From NCBI RefSeq assembly GCF_963855985.1, contig NC_087105.1, positions 4,838,501-4,902,500 on the forward strand: a stretch of DNA of 64,000 bases. The letters are read 5' to 3'. The stretch comes from Ostrinia nubilalis (Eukaryota > Arthropoda > Insecta > Lepidoptera > Crambidae). The first letter of the stretch is position 1. Each line of letters starts with the position of its first letter. Shown here one piece after another: positions 1 through 12,142 of this stretch. The translations under genes and the position numbers were made by a program. The notes under the pieces are model-generated. The model was not told where the DNA came from. It was given only the letters and a program-made list of their open reading frames with translations, and did no database searches.

Positions 1-194
1 TCGAAAACCCCATCCACTACGGCGGAACCATAAAAATGTTAATAGTCTCATTATATCAAACAAAACTTACCAGTTACGCTTTATCCTCAACCTGCGACTT
101 GGAGTTTGGACTTCATTCTTCGCGGGGATCCCGAACTATTGACATGTGCTCGCATAAAGCTAAATAAACAAACCGAGTGTAACGGTAAACGAAA

Positions 195-3100
195 ATGGAA
201 GGCAACTCATCGTCAATATTCAAAACAAATGTGACTCTTGATCAAGTTATGGACTTCTTCAACCTAACCCTTGCAAACGTTACAAATGAAAGTGAAGTGT
301 CGCAAATACATCTGTTCGATTTGTACGAAGCCTACAAAACCAGGGAAAAGGAGCAACTGCTGACTTACAAATGGGTCGCGTATATCCTAGGAATTCTTAT
401 CATACTCAGTAATTTAACAGTGGTTATATCTAGTGGATTAATTTTAAAAAAAGGTGAGAAAATTTTGATTTGTAACTAAATAATGAGCTTTAAGTAAGTA
501 ACTCACAAAGTCATGGATTTTATGCCGAAATTTTAGATGATTATTTACACAAACAATAAATCGCTTTGAAGTCAAGTAAGTTGAACCCACGCTACGTATC
601 TATACATGGTCAGTTTACCACTATAAACTCGGTAATTATTAAGCTGTACAATGGTTCAAGGTCAAAATTATCTAAATAAAAACGTGAATAGGTATAAGAT
701 TACAACTAGGTATGGCTTATTACTAACCTTTTAAATACCAAGTAGTTATACCTCGTTAATAAGATGAATTATAGGTTCTATCTATTTGTTACCATAGAAG
801 GAAAACTTTTACTTAAAAAGTTTTATCTGCTGTGCTGTAACGTACTCGTAAAACCTGTTTGCCGATATTCGGTGAAAGGTGTAAAAACTTTAGCTAAGTT
901 TAAAACCATTATCCTCTTTATCTTTTAAGATTACATCCCACATTAAGCAATCACTGATATCTACTTTTAGTAGGTACAAGCGCATAACCCTTCCTAAAAA
1001 AACTGCTGAATGTGAAATTCAAAAATGCATTGTGGTGGTTCGAATCCTACTATAAAATATCAACTCCTGTATGGGAGGTAATATCCAACCGTAAAGCCTT
1101 GCAATGCTAAACTACGAGTATGTTATGATTTTCTAGCTGGTTAATTTTGATCCATCATACAATTTTGACATCACACGAAGTGTTAATTTATATAAAACTA
1201 CTAATAATGTGCTAAAAACGGCAGTCGCCAATCGGCAGCGCGCCTCCATGTTAACATGGGAAATGTGAAAAACCTTGGAAATTCGTGATTTTGTTTGAAT
1301 GAATTTAATTAGGTAGGTAATATGTGGTTCTAATCGTATGTTAATTATATGATGATAATATGACGTCCAATATAATCATTCACGATTTTGTCTAAAATGA
1401 CTTCTCATTGTAGGTGCGCACCTAAAGTTTTCAAAGTAATAAATACTTACTTACCTAACTGCTACCTTACAATAAACATTAAAGTGTGATCAGCAGTTTT
1501 TACATGGAAGAATAGATAACAAATAAGTACGTAAACAAACTTTACCATTTATTAGGGAAAACTTTCAAAGAAATAAGGGAAAGCTATTCCCGTTTTTTTT
1601 TTTAATTTTTCGGCTCGGCTCCTATTTATAGCACACAGCCTTCCTCAATAAATTGACAATCTACAGCAAAAAGAATATCTAAAGAAATTAACCAAACAAT
1701 CAAAAAGCTCTTCAGCTAGGCATAAAATATTAAAAAATATGTATTCCTAAAAATCAATCAAATATTAACAATCTCAGTATGCAGATTTAATTCAAATATC
1801 ACCTATGAATTCACAATATCGGGATCAATACTCTTAACATGCGTGTCACGCATGGGTTCTAACATTTGTTTGTTATGATGAGAAAGGTCAAATAAGCGGC
1901 CACGTGAGTAATCCTATGTAAACCATTACGCAGAAATGATAACCGCCGAAACAAGTTGGTATTGTGACAAGGCTTACATGCAAATCAAGTCACAAAAAAT
2001 CTTCCTTTTTATAACAATGGCTTTATAATGTCATCGCATAAGATCATACGATTATACTTACTTACTTATTACCTGTGATGACACTCAATAAGTAATCAGA
2101 TTACTCAAATTGTAGACGAAAAGCTACTTCATGTACCTAGACGAAAAAGAGTGTTCTGATTCTTCAAAACCAAACTTTATAGAGGAATTTGGAAAAGATT
2201 CATTCAAACTCAAAGTAAAGAATCAATAATAACTGAAATAAAGCTGCCTACTTACCTAAATCCAACTGAACTTGCTCTAGCTCACACTTTTTTTACGTGG
2301 AAAAAATGCATAAAACTGCATAACCGCCGCTGAGGTCATGGCGACGGGTTATGGGGGGCTCTTCCCGCCAGAAGGGCGAGGCCTACCTACTAAAATAACC
2401 ACGAATGTCCATCTCTCTGAGCATAGAGGAAGTATCGGTGTAGCGAGGCCATGACCCGATTTCCACCTATGCCCAGTTTGTCCACCGTTGCAGACCCATC
2501 TTTTGGCCACCTGCTTTGGCTCACACTAGCTCAACATAAGATACTGCATGCCCAATATGTAGGTGCAAATGCTAACAAAAAATAGTTTATTTAAATCAAG
2601 ACTGAGGAATTTCACTAATGGTATCATTTTTCTAGGACAGCAGCCAAAAAGCACGTACCTCTTACTGGGAAACGTGTCTCTAGCTGACACCATAATCGGG
2701 ATTTCGATTATATTCGGTGCTTCAGTCGACAACTCCATGAGCTCCAATCAGCTGTGCATCTTTCAGCTTGGTAAGTAGAATTGACTGATTTTATAATACA
2801 TTCGCGATGTTGTCAAGCTCACTTTCTAAAACCATCAAAAAATTTGGCGACATTAAAAAAGTCGGTGCAAAGCTAAGAAGGAAGGAATAGCCGAACGGTG
2901 AAGGTGTCGAACTGGCGGAACCGTGATCCGAGGAACGTTGCAGTGCCTGGTTCGAACTCGCGCCGTGGTTAACCCACTTTTTAGCATAGTACGATGGGTT
3001 TACGGGACTATTACTTCATATTATTTTTTAAAGAAACTATCACAAGTTATTTTGTCTAAGTGGCTGTTCTTCCTACAAAATCTCAGTGCCACACGACAAT

Positions 3101-4536
3101 TTATAAGCAAACTCGAGCGACAAAGCGTCTCTATGCTTATTTAGGTGTTTAAACTTCTCTGCAATCCTGTAACGAGTATCTGTCAACAGGTATGTTAGTC
3201 TGCCCAGCCATGGTGTCCATCTTCAGTGTAGGCCTCATTGCCATAGACCGGTACATCTATATCCTACATGGCCTCTACTACCAGAGATGGTTCAACACCA
3301 CCCGCGTCAGGATCGGGATCGTCTGCATATGGATTATTGGTAAGAAAATGGATGTAAACCTTGTACTAACCGATAATAAATGTTCACATGTCTTTGTATT
3401 GCATTGTTAGCAACAAACCTCAGTGATTACCTACTTACAATTATCTGACTTAGCTGATAACTGGTTTTCATCTTAGAACAACTTAATGACCTAATGATTG
3501 AACTCCTTTGTTTTAGTTTTTGTCCCTGATGTTTTTTATATCTTGCTTTAACCCATTGTGTAACTGTGTATTTGTGTTGTCTATAATTTTGTGTGTGATT
3601 AACATTTGTCTTTTAACTCGTTGTCTTACAGGGACCATTCTTGGGTTCATGCCGGTCACTGGATGGGTCAACCACGAACCCATTGATGCTCGATGTTCCT
3701 ACGTCGCCGTGTACCCCGGCTCTCTTATATTGTTTAACTCCTTATTGAGCACCATACCTATCATTATTGTCACGATTTTATACTCTGTAATATTACTACA
3801 AGCACTAAAAACTCAAAACAATATCAAAGCCACCGAGAAGTCCGTAAAAGGTAGTCTAGATTCAACGGACGAACCCAAACTAAGAATTTATCGTGGCAAC
3901 ACTAAAATAACGAACACTTTTAAACAACCTACAAAAAGTAATGGTTGCAGATTAAAAAGAAGCGCTTCATTTAACATGAATGACGGTCATTATTGTTTAA
4001 AACAACCGACCATTACCAGATCTAAAAGTAATGATGATCTCAATATTAGTACAATAAACACGTCCCTACCATACATAGAAAGAATTCAAACGAGCAAAAC
4101 CAGGCACGAGTCGAACTTCAGCGTGTGCACAGTAGAATCGAGTTATTCTTATGGTCATTCTTTAGAAGATATTACGAAAACAAAAAATGGGCATTGTTTT
4201 GTGAAATCGTGGAAAAGAAAACGTAAAGCAAAGGAACCGCCGAATAAATGGAGGGCGGTGTCCATTGTAATGCTAACAACGTTTAGCTTTATAGTCACGT
4301 GGATGCCTTTTTTTATTATTGTCTCATTTTATGTGTTGTGTGAAGAAAAGCTGACTAATCCTAGATGTTTACAGCAGCGTTACTTGCTAATGGGGCCTGT
4401 TGCGGCTCTAGCATTTACAAATAGCGTATTTAACCCACTCATTTACGCTTGGTGGCATAAAGGCTTCCAAAGAAGCATCAAAAAGTACTTTGAAAGGTAC
4501 TGCCGGCAGTACTTCTGTAAAGATGACTTCAGATAG
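195..4536 (+). CDS. Class A (rhodopsin-like) orphan G-protein-coupled receptor, four coding exons
   Basis: Plasma-membrane receptor of unknown ligand. Exons: 195-453, 2636-2770, 3190-3339, 3632-4536, all joined in phase 1 with GT-AG introns, giving 482 aa. The extracellular N-terminus (residues 1-60) has several N-glycosylation sequons (NSS, NVT, NLT, NES). TM1 is about residues 61-84. Exon 2 carries TM2 (LGNVSLADT). Exon 3 carries TM3 with the DRY G-protein motif at 151-153. Exon 4 carries TM4 to TM7: a long basic, Ser-rich third intracellular loop, TWMPFF (a CWxP variant, about 404-409) in TM6 and NPLIY (449-453) in TM7. The start is the first ATG of the open frame (gaaaATGg). The fold is certain. 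The subfamily is not: amine, adenosine or GPR119-like receptors are all possible. A homologous alternative last exon lies downstream at 5330-6051. Confidence 0.85.
454..2635 (+). other. GPCR intron 1
   Basis: AT-rich intron with no recognisable gene. A short tRNA-like B-box sequence (GGTTCGAATCC) lies near 1038-1048. A GC-richer stretch at about 2325-2520 looks like the edge of an old transposable element. It resembles the start of the retro-insert at 30791 (both read ...tacc[ct]actaaaa... near their start). Confidence 0.4.
2887..2970 (+). repeat. tRNA-derived SINE fragment in GPCR intron 2
   Basis: The segment begins ATAGCCGAACGGTGAAGG and ends with the B-box-like GGTTCGAACTC. The same family recurs at 22459. 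Known lepidopteran SINEs share this tRNA-like head. The tail here is missing or decayed. Confidence 0.5.
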
Positions 4537-4699
4537 TGAACGATACCTGATTTGACTCGGATTCCCCGAACTATTTTTTGTAGAGCTAACCATGACTGTT
4601 AATAATAATTGTAAATGTGCTGTGAATAACTGGTTTATTTATGCTTTTATTCGTAACTCTCGTAGATGTGCAGAATGTTAATTACAATGTGGATAACAC

Positions 4700-4705
4700 A
4701 TTAAA
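4700..4705 (+). terminator. Possible poly(A) signal ATTAAA for the proximal GPCR terminal exon
   Basis: An ATTAAA variant lies 164 bp after the stop of exon 4. Its presence would let the proximal last exon end a transcript before the distal one. Weak evidence on its own. Confidence 0.3.
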
Positions 4706-4986
4706 CTAATTCTCATCAAAAATATTTTATTTTACATCGTCTAATCGAATTAGTATCAAACTCGTACAACAAAAAATTTTAAATGAGTAATATTTCACAT
4801 TGAAATCGACATTTGAACATAATTTTGTTTGTAATGATGACTAAACAATTTCTGCTGTTCAATATTAATTAATTTAACGTCATCAGATCAAATACTTTTT
4901 ACATGTTATGATAAATTATTGTTATTGTTACTTTTTGTCTATTTTTCTTTAGAACTGGTTGTTAATTTGACTTTTAGTGCAAAAAG

Positions 4987-5110
4987 TAAGGCGCTCTACC
5001 ATAGCGCTCTAACTGGAAACTACGCCGTTTCGGTAACAGAGAGGGCAGAAACAATTCGCAGTCCAAAATAACGTTGACCAGTAGAGATGCCCATTGTGAA
5101 GAGCGCCTTA
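4987..5110. mobile_element. Short MITE between the two GPCR terminal exons
   Basis: Terminal inverted repeats TAAGGCGCTCT and AGAGCGCCTTA bound 124 bp with no coding capacity. It lies in the interval that separates the proximal and distal terminal exons. Confidence 0.45.
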
Positions 5111-5329
5111 AACTCGTAGTGTTCATCAAGTCGGCTAAAAGCCCTACTGTGACGTAATTCGTACAGTTCCGCGTTAAGTAAATCGCTTACTTTTTTATCT
5201 GTCCAATTAAAATAATGTTTTTTTACTTGTAGTTTTGTAATGTAATGTACAAAATATGTATGTCAGGATGTCAGGAGGTAAGGTCTACAAGGTTTGTCCC
5301 AATAACTATTGCCGTAAATATTTTTCCAG

Positions 5330-6051
5330 GGATATTCATAGCGTGCTTACCAGCCATGGGATGGACTGGGCAGACCTTCAGAGATTTCCGATGCTTTTAC
5401 ATAGCCGTATTCCCTCCTTCGCTGTTGATCGTCGTCTCTGTGCTAGTGCTCTCAGTGATCATCACTGTTTGTCTCCTTTACCTCCTCATACTGCATAGCG
5501 CAGTTAAAGCAGTAGATAAAATCCGAGAGTTCAAAGAAAGTAACATTGCCTACGTCAACAAAGCATTCGAAGACTCGAAAAGCGACGAAATGTCCAAAAC
5601 GACTGTAACGATCACCGTATCCACAGAAACTGTTATAAACAAAGAATCCTTGGAAATGCATGAGCTTACCAAAACGAATATTGAAGAGAAACAAGTCGGG
5701 AATGCTTTTAAGCAGCGAATTCAGAAAATGTCGCGATATTATTGCAAGTCGAAATCGTTGAAATCCACGCCGACTAAACTAAAAGCAGTCAAAACTGTTT
5801 TGCTTGTCACCTTTTGTTTTGTTGGGACTTGGGCTCCGTACTATGTAGCTATCATTATGTATGTGAAGTGCGACATAATGATACATGGCTATGATTGTAT
5901 ACCCTTAGAAATCCTGACTCTAGGACCGCTATATCTCTTAGGTGCTAGCAATAGTCTGTGTGATCCTCTCATCTATGCTTGGAGGCACTCAGGATTTAAA
6001 AGGACCCTTAGGAAGATTTACTGGAAATATGTATTGAAAATTAAAACATAA
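5330..6051 (+). CDS. Alternative terminal exon (TM4-TM7) of the upstream GPCR, or 3' part of a truncated paralogue
   Basis: The open frame from the acceptor ttttccag (AG at 5328-5329) to TAA encodes 240 residues homologous to exon 4 of the receptor upstream. It opens GIFIACLPAMGW, against GTILGFMPVTGW in exon 4. It carries TWAPYY in TM6 and DPLIYAW in TM7 in place of NPLIYAW, followed by a short basic tail. It enters in phase 1, exactly like 3632-4536. I see no exons for a separate N-terminus, TM1-TM3 or DRY motif between 4537 and 5329. The simplest reading is an alternative last exon: 195-453, 2636-2770, 3190-3339, 5330-6051 would give a 421-aa receptor. A broken tandem paralogue is the other possibility. 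Confidence 0.75.
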
Positions 6052-6199
6052 ATGTATCATAGCTAAATTATTTATTTGTTATTAGTACCTAGTTAGAATT
6101 TAAATTTACATGTTCTTCAAATATAAAAAAATTAAGACTAAAACAATTTTTCTTTCATTTCTATTAGTTAGCATTCGTATAAGACCTTACAAATTATCT

Positions 6200-6209
6200 A
6201 ATAAATAAA
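6200..6209 (+). terminator. Overlapping AATAAA poly(A) signals for the distal GPCR terminal exon
   Basis: AATAAATAAA begins about 150 bp after the stop of the distal exon, a normal 3'-UTR distance. Confidence 0.4.
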
Positions 6210-6824
6210 AGATAAACAATTGATAAAATATAATTACCTACTCACCTACTTTACTGTATTTGAAAAAGAAAATTCATGACGTCCAAATTATCGTTTAGCT
6301 TACTATAAAAATGCCAACAGTTATTTTCCTCTACGCAAACATGCTTATCTGGAAGCTTCTTGTAAATAAGCATATTGCTTAAATTTTTATCATACCTAGT
6401 TGTGCACCTTATCATTTCACTAATGGGGTATCTACTTCTTGCTTTGCTCATCCTGTGGCTCCATCTACCTTCATGAATTTTGGGACATCCTGAAAAAGCT
6501 AATAAGTAAAGAGTATAAGCTACGGAATTAAATTTTGTTTATGTACTCCCAGGGCACCATCAAACCAATTTAGTCTTGTTATTGATAAGGCACAACAACT
6601 TTTTAATCATATTATTACATTGCACATGACGCAAAAATATTAACATGCACACTTTTTACCTGTTTATGATAGTTACGTACGTCCAATAGGTATTATAGAC
6701 ATTAAAGTCAATAAAACCGACAAGATTATCGAAATAACGCGTTTATTAGTCAATAAAGATAGGATAAGGGCTATCCTGGAGAGAATAACACGAAGCAATC
6801 GGTAGCCGGTGGATTAGAGGCAAA

Positions 6825-9800
6825 ATGGCACGGCTGGTGATAAGTCTGCTACTGTGTGCCGCAGCCGCGGTGCATGGCGGAAATCATGAGAAATATGAAG
6901 GGTGAGTAATGCCAGTATTTTCAAAAATTTTACAAGTCTGAGGCTGAGTTCCACCACCTAACTTTAACGAGAACTGGTGCTTTTTGTATGGAGCTTGACA
7001 GTTTTACCTAACAAGATGGTGCAACCCAGCCTTACATTGCAATCATCTAGTTAATTAACATCAATTCATCGTTATATTGTAGTATGTAGGGGAGACTGGC
7101 CCAAAGCGGGCATCGGTAAAGTAGGAAAAAAACACACAGAATAAGCAAAACGGAATAAGTTTTTATCGTGATCAGTTACTACATTTATTGTAGTTTGACA
7201 TGGCGTTTTCAAATCATTCATTTGTCTAATATATAAAAAGTAGGCACTCAAATACGAAACACTATCACTTGCTCACTTTGCCCGAGGGGGTGGCCTAAAG
7301 CGAGCACCGGCACACGGGCAAAACGGGCATGCAGAGGGCAATAGTTTTACTATATAATTTTGACCTTTGAATAATAAGAATGTCTCTATTCAAACACAGA
7401 ATGAGAATCATACTTTCTGGATTGCGAAAAAATAGATTCTAGACATAAAAATTCATCAAACAACATAAAAATTAAAACATAAAACTAATCAGAAGGAACT
7501 CTCTTTGAATAATGCAGTCTTGAATCATTATCTTCTAGTATTTTGAAGCTTTTGAGCTGAAGTATTGCAGCTTCACTCCAAGAACCTTGTTGTGATTTTC
7601 TTTTATATTAATTTACCATCTAAAAAGTTAAATAATAAGAGATTAATGTCGACACTAAAGTCTGTTTTTTTTTGCTTGTCCAATATTGTAAACAATCTTA
7701 GTATTCCTTTTTAACGAAATAATTCGTTTTAAAATAAGATAAACACAAAGCTTACAACCTATTATGTAGGTAAGTCATCGTTGAACGCCGATATCTTTTC
7801 AAATCATTTAATTTATTAATTTTTTTCACTGATATTACTTTAAACGTTATAAAAAGATTGTTTACATTGTTCGACTAGCAAATAAAAACGGACTATACCT
7901 ACACGATAAATATAGAGGACTAACAATAAAAGCAAGTTAGTTTATATGGCTATGAAGAGGGTAAAGTGAACAAGCTCATTTTGCCCTGCTCACTTTGCCT
8001 TTTGCGCCACACCACGTTTCATAAAACATAAACTATAATTCCTTTTTAATAATTTTCAAGGAAATATCCTTAAAACACGGTTAAGTAGGTGCAACACATT
8101 ACGCATACATTGATAATAACGTACGTCACTCAGTTTAATCCAAAACACAACGAACATACCTTTGTTTTTTCAAATAAAATTGACGAATTTCGTTTATCGC
8201 TGTCCACGCGTGGTGTTGTCACTCGGAGGTGGCGTACACGACTTCCGCGGGAGCGGCGGGGCGGGGGGATAACGTTAACAAGACAAGACAACAAGTCGAG
8301 CAAATGAGTGTAAGTTTAGAGGGGGGTGCCCGCTTTAGGCGGAGTGCCCGCTTTGGGCCAGTCTCCCCTAACTATGTTCTTACAGGAAAGATTATCAAAC
8401 TATGTAGCATACTTACAGTATCATTTTCATTTGAGTGCTATTAAGAACGTAGTTACGTGCCTACCTACGTAAGTAGGTAATTAGTTAACATAATTCATTA
8501 AAGTGTCACTGACTTTAAAACTATCCTATTTAACCGGTTTTTAGCTAGGTATTTATTTAAAACTGACCTTACTTAGTTGTAGGTTTGTCATTGACTAGGT
8601 CATATACCTTATCAATCTTATCTAATTTAAATATAGGTACTCAATCAATTAGGAATAGGAGGAAATCTATAGTTTCCAAATCTATTTTATAGCCACCAAT
8701 TGTACCGCGTGGCTGGTTCGTCCGAAGAGATCGCAACTCTAGAAGCTTCTCTAGACATCCTTTCGGCGACACCAGCTGCTCGCACCCTTTCTGGCAGGCT
8801 TGAAGCCCTGGTCAGGCTCTCGCCTGAGGAGAAGCAGTCATGGCTGGCTTACTTCGACTCGAAGAATATGCCTTACACCAAGGTCGCTGACAACCTTGCT
8901 GAGTAAGTTATAATAATTTATTTCTGGATTCGAAACAATATGGACTAGAAAACGGTGTCCACTTTAACATTGTGTGTTTCTAGGATCATTCGTGACGAGG
9001 GAGCCAAGAATGTTGCAGCTAAATCAGCTGCAAAGCGTAGCGGACGTTCCATCAGCTGGGATGCTTACTATAGCCATGACGAGGTAACTAACCTTTTTCT
9101 GTCATGTTAATGAAACATAATCAAATATTTGTAATCCTCTCTTGACCAATTTTCATTACTGTGCAATTTCTACAGATCAATGACTACCTAGATGAGCTCG
9201 GTCAGCAATACCCCAACCTCGTAACGGTCATCAACGCCGGTCTCAGCTACGAAGGTCGCCAGATCAAATACGTCAGGATTTCTACCACTCGTTTCGAGAT
9301 CCTTCGAAAACCCGTGATTGTCATCGACGCTGCAGTCCACGCCAGGGAGTGGGTCACTCCTCCCGTGGCTTTGTACATCATCAACCAGCTCGTCGTTGAT
9401 GTAGTCAATCAGAGATTAACAGACGAAATTGACTGGGTCATCATTCCTCTTGCCAACCCTGACGGCTACGAATACTCCATCCACGAGGTAAGGGTTAAGG
9501 ATATCTGGTATCTATCTTGGAACATTGCCTATGTTGATAAGTTAATACCTACGTGACGGGTAGCAAATGCTATTATGTGACCTAGTTTCTTAGACATACT
9601 ACTGATAGCGATTTATGATTCTTATTGAAGGTAGAGACGGTATGGTAAAATGTAAATAATATATTTCCTCAAAACAATTTACTTACCTTTATTTAATTTA
9701 GGCAAAAATATGCACTTGTTGAAATTCACCCATATGACTATGACGGTACCTACCTATCAGGAAAAGAAGCGGTCAAAGAACACCATACCTATCATTATTT

Positions 9801-11264
9801 TGATTGCATGCACATGTTTCAAAATGTTACGTTTTCGATGCTAAGTTACTTCAAACCTTGACCACACTTTAAAATTATTGTGCACAGAATTTAGTAATTG
9901 AATGTTAGAAAAATTTTAGCTTTATTCTGCTTTATTAAAATTTCTTAGCGAATAGAGTCGCTTCTCAAACTTCCCGGCAAGCAGAAGGTCGTGGGTTCGA
10001 GTCCCGCCTTAGGCAGTTAAATTTTTTCAAGTTGCTTAATAAAAATTCTAGCTTTATTAATAGGTTTTGTTCCTTAAACTTTAGGACCGCATGTGGCGTA
10101 AGACCCGCTCCCGTTCCCACGCGGGTAGCGACTCATGCCCAGGTGTCGACGGGAACCGCAACTTTGACCATGAGTGGGGCACCCGTCCTGAGAGCGCTGT
10201 CCCTTGCTCCCTCATCTACGAGGGCCCTTCAGCATTCTCCGAGCCCGAGATCAGGATTATAAGAGACGCAGTAAACAGAGACTTGGATAGGACGAAACTC
10301 TACATTTCTCTGCACAGTTACGGAAATATGTTCCTGTACGCGTGGGGTAACAACGGTGAGTTAATAAGATGGTACCTATCATATTTAATCATAACTTATA
10401 CTTTTTACCAAAAAACCTTTAGAAGACATGTTTTTTCAATGAAATCTGAGGTAGCTAATCTAAGTGAAAGTAGTCAAGGAATCCCCTATAACTGGACCAA
10501 CATCGGAATTGTACAACAGATAAAATGCAGTGGGCGTATCTTTATCTGACCTGCAATAAACGCGGAACCGTAAAACCTTACATGCCGTTTTTATCGACAT
10601 CCTGGTGGACAATTGAAGTGCGTCATTGACAAACAAGAATTTTGGAGACACAAATATCCAAGACAACGTAAAGATTGAGTCGGTCGAAGTTCAATGACTT
10701 AATGTTAATCTATTTTTACACATCGCAGGCAGATTTGCATCGATTGCTACGAGGTGTTTAAAGGCCAAATAGATCGAATTTAAAATACATCAGAATCGGA
10801 TTTAAATATAGCACCAATTCAACCTGTTATCAATTATTCAGAGACAGAGAGACTTTTTAACTCTATGTAAACAAGTTTTACTTACCTAGTTTAACAGGTT
10901 ATTTAGTAGCCAACTACGTAGATGATAATGGACAATCTTATAGCTGCTTATCTCTTCAGGTACACTCCCGTCCAACGGTCTGGTTCTCCACCTGGCTGGA
11001 GTGATGATGGCTCAGGCGATCGACAACCTCGCCATCGACAAAGCAGACCGCTACATCGTGGGTAACGCAGCCAACGTTTTATACTACTCCAGTGGCACCT
11101 CCCGTGACTGGACCCGCGCTGTGGGCATTCCCTACACCTACACCCTGGAGCTCCCAGGATACGAGTACGGATTCCTTGTTCCTCCAGAGTACACGCGCCA
11201 GATTGTCACCGAAACCTGGGCTGGTATCGAGACGGGCGCCACTTATATTCTAAATACTTTGTAA
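6825..11264 (+). CDS. Secreted zinc metallocarboxypeptidase, M14A family, six exons, 424 aa
   Basis: Removes C-terminal residues from peptides, probably in the gut lumen. Exons: 6825-6901, 8693-8902, 8984-9083, 9176-9487, 10085-10355, 10960-11264; every junction is in phase. Residues 1-18 are a signal peptide (MARLVISLLLCAAAAVHG). A propeptide of about 95 residues follows, opening HQLYRV as in M14A zymogens. The catalytic domain shows zinc ligands H184 and E187 (HAREW) and H310 (LHSYG), the GVDxNRNF motif, and the catalytic glutamate E387 (YTLEL). R372 in GTSRDW lies exactly 15 residues before E387, at the position of Ile255 of carboxypeptidase A (Asp in B), so a preference for acidic C-termini is likely. 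Length is normal for the family. An AATAAA at 11308 follows the stop. Confidence 0.93.
6941..7033. mobile_element. Small MITE in carboxypeptidase intron 1
   Basis: Starts AGGCTGAGTTCCACCACC and ends GGTGCAACCCAGCCTT, an imperfect inverted repeat. A second copy is at 33487-33607 in Atg2 intron 27. Confidence 0.5.
7089..8368. mobile_element. Non-autonomous TIR transposon of 1280 bp with TA target duplication
   Basis: The left end GGGGAGACTGGCCCAAAGCG is the exact reverse complement of the right end at 8349-8368. TA flanks both sides (7087-7088 and 8369-8370), which points to the Tc1/mariner group or another TA-target superfamily. The interior repeats a CTCACTTTGCC motif near 7272 and 7988 and has no transposase frame. 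The short open frames inside it are not genes. Confidence 0.75.
9945..10016 (+). repeat. tRNA-like relic (SINE head) in carboxypeptidase intron 4
   Basis: Contains GTGGGTTCGAGTCCCGCC, a good T-arm/B-box, but no foldable complete tRNA cloverleaf. Probably a SINE fragment. The rest of the intron 9488-10084 shows nothing recognisable. Confidence 0.35.
10356..10959 (+). other. Carboxypeptidase intron 5
   Basis: Bounded by gtgagt and the acceptor ctcttcag. No coding segment or repeat recognised. The open frame running from exon 5 into it is intron read-through. Confidence 0.6.
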
Positions 11265-11307
11265 TTTGCCGTTATCAAATGAACGGATCAAAGTTTTAAA
11301 GCAATTA

Positions 11308-11313
11308 AATAAA
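11308..11313 (+). terminator. Poly(A) signal of the carboxypeptidase
   Basis: AATAAA 44 bp after the TAA stop. Confidence 0.55.
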
Positions 11314-12142
11314 TACGTGTTTTATTCTCAGGAAAATTATTTCATACCTATCCATAGGTCCAGTTAATAACCACATCACATCTGGGGGCACGGCAGTGCC
11401 CCCGCCAAGTCGAGCGCGAAGGAGCATCTGGTTTGGTACCCTTCAACGGCCAAGTCACACAACATTAAATATAATAATAAAGAAATCGCAGTAAGGAACC
11501 ATAGACTTGGCACGACTTTGTCTAGATTTCATTACTTTTTAGAGATAAACAGGCAGCTCCATCGAGGCTTGGCTAATTTTTTACAGAATGTTTTTGGTGG
11601 GATTTTAGTTTTCAAATTAATATACATTGGTCCATTGTACATAAGTGTTATGTTTCCTGGAATTTCATAACAATAGACTATTAATAACATCATACAAATA
11701 GGATGTTATGGCAGAGCATGGTCACCAGAATCATTCACAGTGTAATAAAATTCATACATTTACTGAGTTGTTAACTTAGGGAAACCGATCACTAAAAATA
11801 AGTAAGGCTATTAATAGATCTGTAACTTTTCCAACATACCTACATAAGTAGGTACACGAGAACACTCAAGAAACCACCAGAAACCAAAATCTACTTAACT
11901 ATCAGAATGTAAAAGACAAAGATCAAGTGCTACTAAATCCTGTTATCACCAGAATGTAGAGTAAAATGCTAAGTGCTATCACCATGATATCGAACATCTA
12001 TTAAATTAAGTTCCCAATGCTTACTATAATACTTCTATGCTGACTATACCTTTAGATCATAGGTACCATTCATATAGGATTATGTCTGTCTACTGTAACG
12101 GTCAGTCAACATTTCCGAATCGCGATATCAGCATTTCAGACT
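11314..12142. other. Intergenic region between carboxypeptidase and small secreted-protein gene
   Basis: Mostly AT-rich and unassigned. At 11382-11402 the sequence GGGGGCACGGCAGTGCCCCC forms a 20-base hairpin inside a GC-richer block (about 11355-11460) that looks like a transposable-element end. No gene seen. Confidence 0.4.

Noticed and set aside
8089..8444. Two ~70-codon open frames
   Set aside because: Inside the TIR transposon in carboxypeptidase intron 1; low-complexity, no domain.
9945..10016. tRNA gene
   Set aside because: Only a T-arm/B-box is recognisable; no matching acceptor stem or anticodon arm.
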